A DNA stretch of 64,000 bases, taken from the NCBI RefSeq assembly GCF_900496995.4, contig NC_044011.1, positions 23,530,041 through 23,594,040 on the forward strand, written 5' to 3'. Position 1 is the first letter of the stretch. Each line of letters starts with the position of its first letter. The stretch is from Aquila chrysaetos chrysaetos. Lineage: Eukaryota; Chordata; Aves; Accipitriformes; Accipitridae. The position numbers and the translations under genes are program-made. Positions 61,095 to 64,000 of this stretch are shown here, one piece after another. The notes beneath the pieces are model-generated. The model did not search any database, was not told the DNA's origin, and was given only the letters and a program-made list of their open reading frames with translations.

Positions 61095-63652
61095 AGTTGA
61101 AAAGCTCAAAGTCTTACCTATTGTACAATCTGTACATTTGTCAGTATAGTGCAGTGTAACTTGTTTAAAGATATGTTTAGATGTAGAAATTTTCAAGACA
61201 AAACAAGAAAGTCAATCACTGCTTTTGTCAAGACTTGGATGAAATATTTTGTGTATATCTCTTGATTGTAAAGCTGTTGCTGAGAACAGTGTTACAGGCA
61301 GCTGTCTCATGAATACCAATATGATGGGAGAAACAAATATCATGAAGGACTATTTCAGTTAGTTCTGTAGCCTTTCTATACCAGGTAATTTGGTCTTTTG
61401 CTATCTCTTCTCCCGAGCAGCTGCATTTTAATGTTTAACTTTTAACATTAAATATAATATTTAACTAAAAAGTATTTTTAGCCAGTGCTAGCATTGTAGT
61501 TAGCATGCTCCTAATATGTCTAGAAATAGTCATAACTTTAAAAAGAAACAAACAATGTCAACAGTTCTGAGAAATCTTCTTTTTCAAACTAACTTCTTTT
61601 AGGTGGTTTCTTTGGATTTTATGCCTATGATTATATTTTCCACTAAATTGATAGAATTTCCTTACTTAGTCAGTATACCAAGGCATAGAGCCATTTATTC
61701 GCTATAAAGTTTCCATGGGTTTGGTCTTACCGTACAAATTCAATGGACTATTGCCTAGAGTTTCCAAAAAGATCAAAGGTTGTTATGCCAGCCTCGGACC
61801 AGATAAGTGGGATTTAGGCTGGCTGACTGGCTGACTTCAGACTTTCATCTGTGACTCGAAATATCTTGAATCTGCATGTGGTACAGACAAAGACAGGAAA
61901 CAATACTGCAGAGAGCTAGCATGACTGGCAGGTGTTTGTGCAGCAAGTACACAGAAGAGTGCAAATACACTCCTTGTCACCTCATCTGCAGTGAGGTTGT
62001 TCATTACTAGAGGATACTTTATGGCCTGAAGACTCAAAGCAGGGTTTGAGACCCTGCTACAGCAGCCATTTCAAAATTGTGCAGGGTTTGTCTTCACAGT
62101 AGCAGCAGCTTGTTCATCCGGCATAGGTAATGTAACCTGCAGGGCAGCAGGGGTGAGCCTGACCTCTGTAGTTATATTGCTGGTGAAGTTCTGGTGGGAT
62201 GTTTCACGGGTCTGACCAGTGCAATGTCTTGGCAGCTCTACTGGAGATCATTTCGTATCATAGAGATATGAAAACATCGTGTTATAAAACAATCAGGATG
62301 TTGCTGTGCTGTATTAATACAGGCATTTCCAAAGGTGAAAGAAAATAATATTTGGCAACAAGGACTGTTAATTTTTTTTTTTTTTTTAATTAGAGTTCAT
62401 CAGAACTTGCGTTTGCAAACTGTAGCACAGCTGGTATCACACTTGACATATCAGTTGGCCTTCTCATTTCCTTCTTTTCTGTTTAAACATTTAAATGTGC
62501 TTTCTCCCTCTCCCTGAAATTGAATTTTAGCAGTGTCTGTTAACCAGAAGCTGACAGGCTAGGAGAGGAAGACATTGCTTGGAAGGCACATGGTTTGGGT
62601 TGAACAGTGGACGTGCAGGGAAGTGGTGAGGTTAAAATGTTGAACCTGTGAAGGTGATTGGAAAGAATGAAGTTAAGACTAAGCACAGCCTGGATGAAGT
62701 TGTGGGATTGTGTTGGATGCACGTGTGCTTGATTAGTCTGCATTCTCACTGCAGAACAGATAAATGGATGGTTTTGATTTGCACGTGTATCCTAAGCTAG
62801 GTCTTGTTAATTTAGATTTAGAGTATCTTTGAGCTTGTGCTGAGATTTGGTCTGTGTGGATGGAAAGCAGGCTATATGACTATTAGTTACATGCTGTGTG
62901 ATTGTATATGAGTGCTTTTAGGGCAAGTGTATTTGTGAGTATTTGTGTTGTAAGATTTTGACCTCCTTAGATAAGATACCATAGTTTTAGGTGCAAAAAA
63001 CACCCCTAAAAATGTATTTGTATACCCAGGTTGTTGAAAAATGACTTCATATTGAGAAACACAGCAGCTGAAACAGGACAAAGTGGCAATTCATAGAATG
63101 AAACTGGATTACAACTAAAACTGAAGTTGATACAGATGATTGGTGTTTAGAGGGAACTGGGTGCCTCCTTAATTCTGATAACTTGTGTGATATCTGCTGT
63201 TTTTTTTTTCCAGTGGTTTATATATGCTAGGTTGTGTTGGTGGGATGGGTGATAAATGGTATGGAAATAACCATATAATTGGTTTGGGACATAGCTCATC
63301 AGAGGATTTGGCATTGACAGATTAAATGTACAGCTTTTTTCTGGAATGGCAACAAATGAAAATTCATACTTTTTCTTTGCTTACAGTGGGGAAAATATGT
63401 AAGAAGTTTGACAAAGGTTGTAGTTTCTGTGATGTAGCTGCTGTAGTGTAATAGCAGACCTTAAGCTGTGTGTATTACTAAGAATCTTAAGAGTTATTGT
63501 AGGAAATACAAAAAGGATGTCATATTCTTATTTAATACTTTTTTAAGAAAGTGTTCCCTTAAATTCCGTCTTTGAAGTACTGTGTTTTTGGAGAGGATAA
63601 ATATTACTATATGGAGTTTTCTTTAATCTTTTCCTGTGTATTCTTCTTTAGG

Positions 63653-63679
63653 ATGATGAATACTGTTGTAAACCAATGA
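63653..63679 (+). promoter_or_regulatory. Upstream ORF in the STX7 5' leader
   Basis: If exon 2 starts at 63652, after the acceptor TATTCTTCTTTAG, the leader opens at once with ATGATG and an eight-codon frame ending TGA. This lies 111 nt before the STX7 start codon. Such a short uORF could modestly lower translation. It depends on the inferred acceptor being used. Confidence 0.4.
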
Positions 63680-63790
63680 CCAAGACATAACTCTGTTTTC
63701 TGGGGTGGGGGGGCTTAGGTTTCCTTAATAGGTGGAGACTGTCTGAGTTGTTCCCATCGTGGATGATCTTGACAGCGAATCTACTCAGCC

Positions 63791-63872
63791 ATGTCGTACA
63801 GTGCGGGTTTTGGGGATCCTAATCAACTAGCCCAACGCATAACTTCTAACATCCAGAAGATCACACAATGCT
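63791..63872 (+). CDS. STX7: Syntaxin-7, first coding exon (gene continues beyond window)
   Basis: Syntaxin-7 is a Qa-SNARE that drives late-endosome and lysosome fusion together with VTI1B, STX8 and VAMP7 or VAMP8. The exon encodes 27 residues plus one base. MSYSAGFGDPNQLAQRI then TSNIQKITQC closely matches the mammalian N-terminus (MSYTPG..GDP.QLAQRI.SNIQKITQC). It ends at a strong donor, T|GTAAGT. This part is the N-terminal peptide leading into the Habc domain; the SNARE motif and membrane anchor lie outside the window. The likely 5' edge of the exon is 63652, so the leader here is 139 nt. Position and strand relative to the TAAR cluster match the mammalian locus. Confidence 0.95.
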
Positions 63873-64000
63873 GTAAGTTGTATTTATGAATGTTTTATAT
63901 AAAACTTTAATAATGGTGGTGTCCCCCATTTGAGGTTAGTTTCTCAGATTCATTCATGGGAATTCACTCTTTGACTTCACCTGCTCTTTTGACAGGTTTG

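Larger units (their letters stand above)
56131..63651 (+). other. STX7: STX7 intron 1 (main part)
   Basis: Mostly AT-rich intronic sequence with T-runs (for example 16 T at 62372), one solo LTR at 59.1 kb and a short tandem duplication at 61.06 kb, both listed separately. No other exon recognised. Confidence 0.6.

Noticed and set aside
63994-64000. Possible STX7 exon 3 start after TTTTGACAG
   Set aside because: The bases that follow would encode Cys-Leu, where STX7 is expected to continue Ser-Val/Ala-Glu. The window ends too soon to decide.
1-64000. CRISPR arrays, operons, tRNA or rRNA genes
   Set aside because: None seen. The spliced genes, CpG island, CR1 and LTRs mark vertebrate nuclear DNA, and no tRNA-like cloverleaf was recognised by eye.

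Overview
The window looks like bird chromosomal DNA, carrying the conserved vertebrate block VNN – TAAR cluster – STX7. Support comes from three things: a truncated CR1 LINE with its octamer 3' tail, four dispersed LTRs of a type I recognise as common in birds, and a very small TAAR repertoire. All recognisable genes and gene remnants lie on the + strand. The species cannot be told from the sequence.

Layout. 1-8.7 kb: a vanin (pantetheinase) gene with seven coding exons and an intact catalytic triad, preceded by a decayed copy of its own first exon. 8.7-25.8 kb: no gene I can support, apart from one GC-rich patch and one solo LTR. 25.8-26.8 kb: intact TAAR1. 29.7-32.2 kb: a second solo LTR and a CR1 fragment. 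35.3-37.2 kb: a third solo LTR, then an open TAAR2 reading frame with an unusual change in its NPxxY motif. 42-52 kb: three TAAR pseudogenes (TAAR4/3-like, TAAR5, and a strongly deleted TAAR6-9-like relic). 55-56.1 kb: a CpG island, taken as the STX7 promoter. 56-63.7 kb: STX7 intron 1 with a fourth solo LTR. 63.65-63.87 kb: the first coding exon of STX7, which runs on beyond the window.

The order VNN, TAAR1, TAAR2, TAAR4-like, TAAR5, TAAR6-9-like, STX7 matches the mammalian cluster. Even the dead copies sit in their expected ancestral places. The cluster appears to decay from the STX7 side: TAAR1 is intact, TAAR2 is open but altered at a key residue, and everything beyond it is broken. Vanin recycles pantothenate and cysteamine outside the cell, TAARs are amine-sensing GPCRs, and syntaxin-7 is a late-endosomal SNARE. 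They share a locus but no evident common pathway.

I found no sign of a new multi-gene system. The most useful observations are the unannotated pseudogenes, the TAAR2 N7.49K change, the vanin exon-1 relic, the loss of a GPI-type tail in vanin, and four solo LTRs with perfect 5-bp target duplications.
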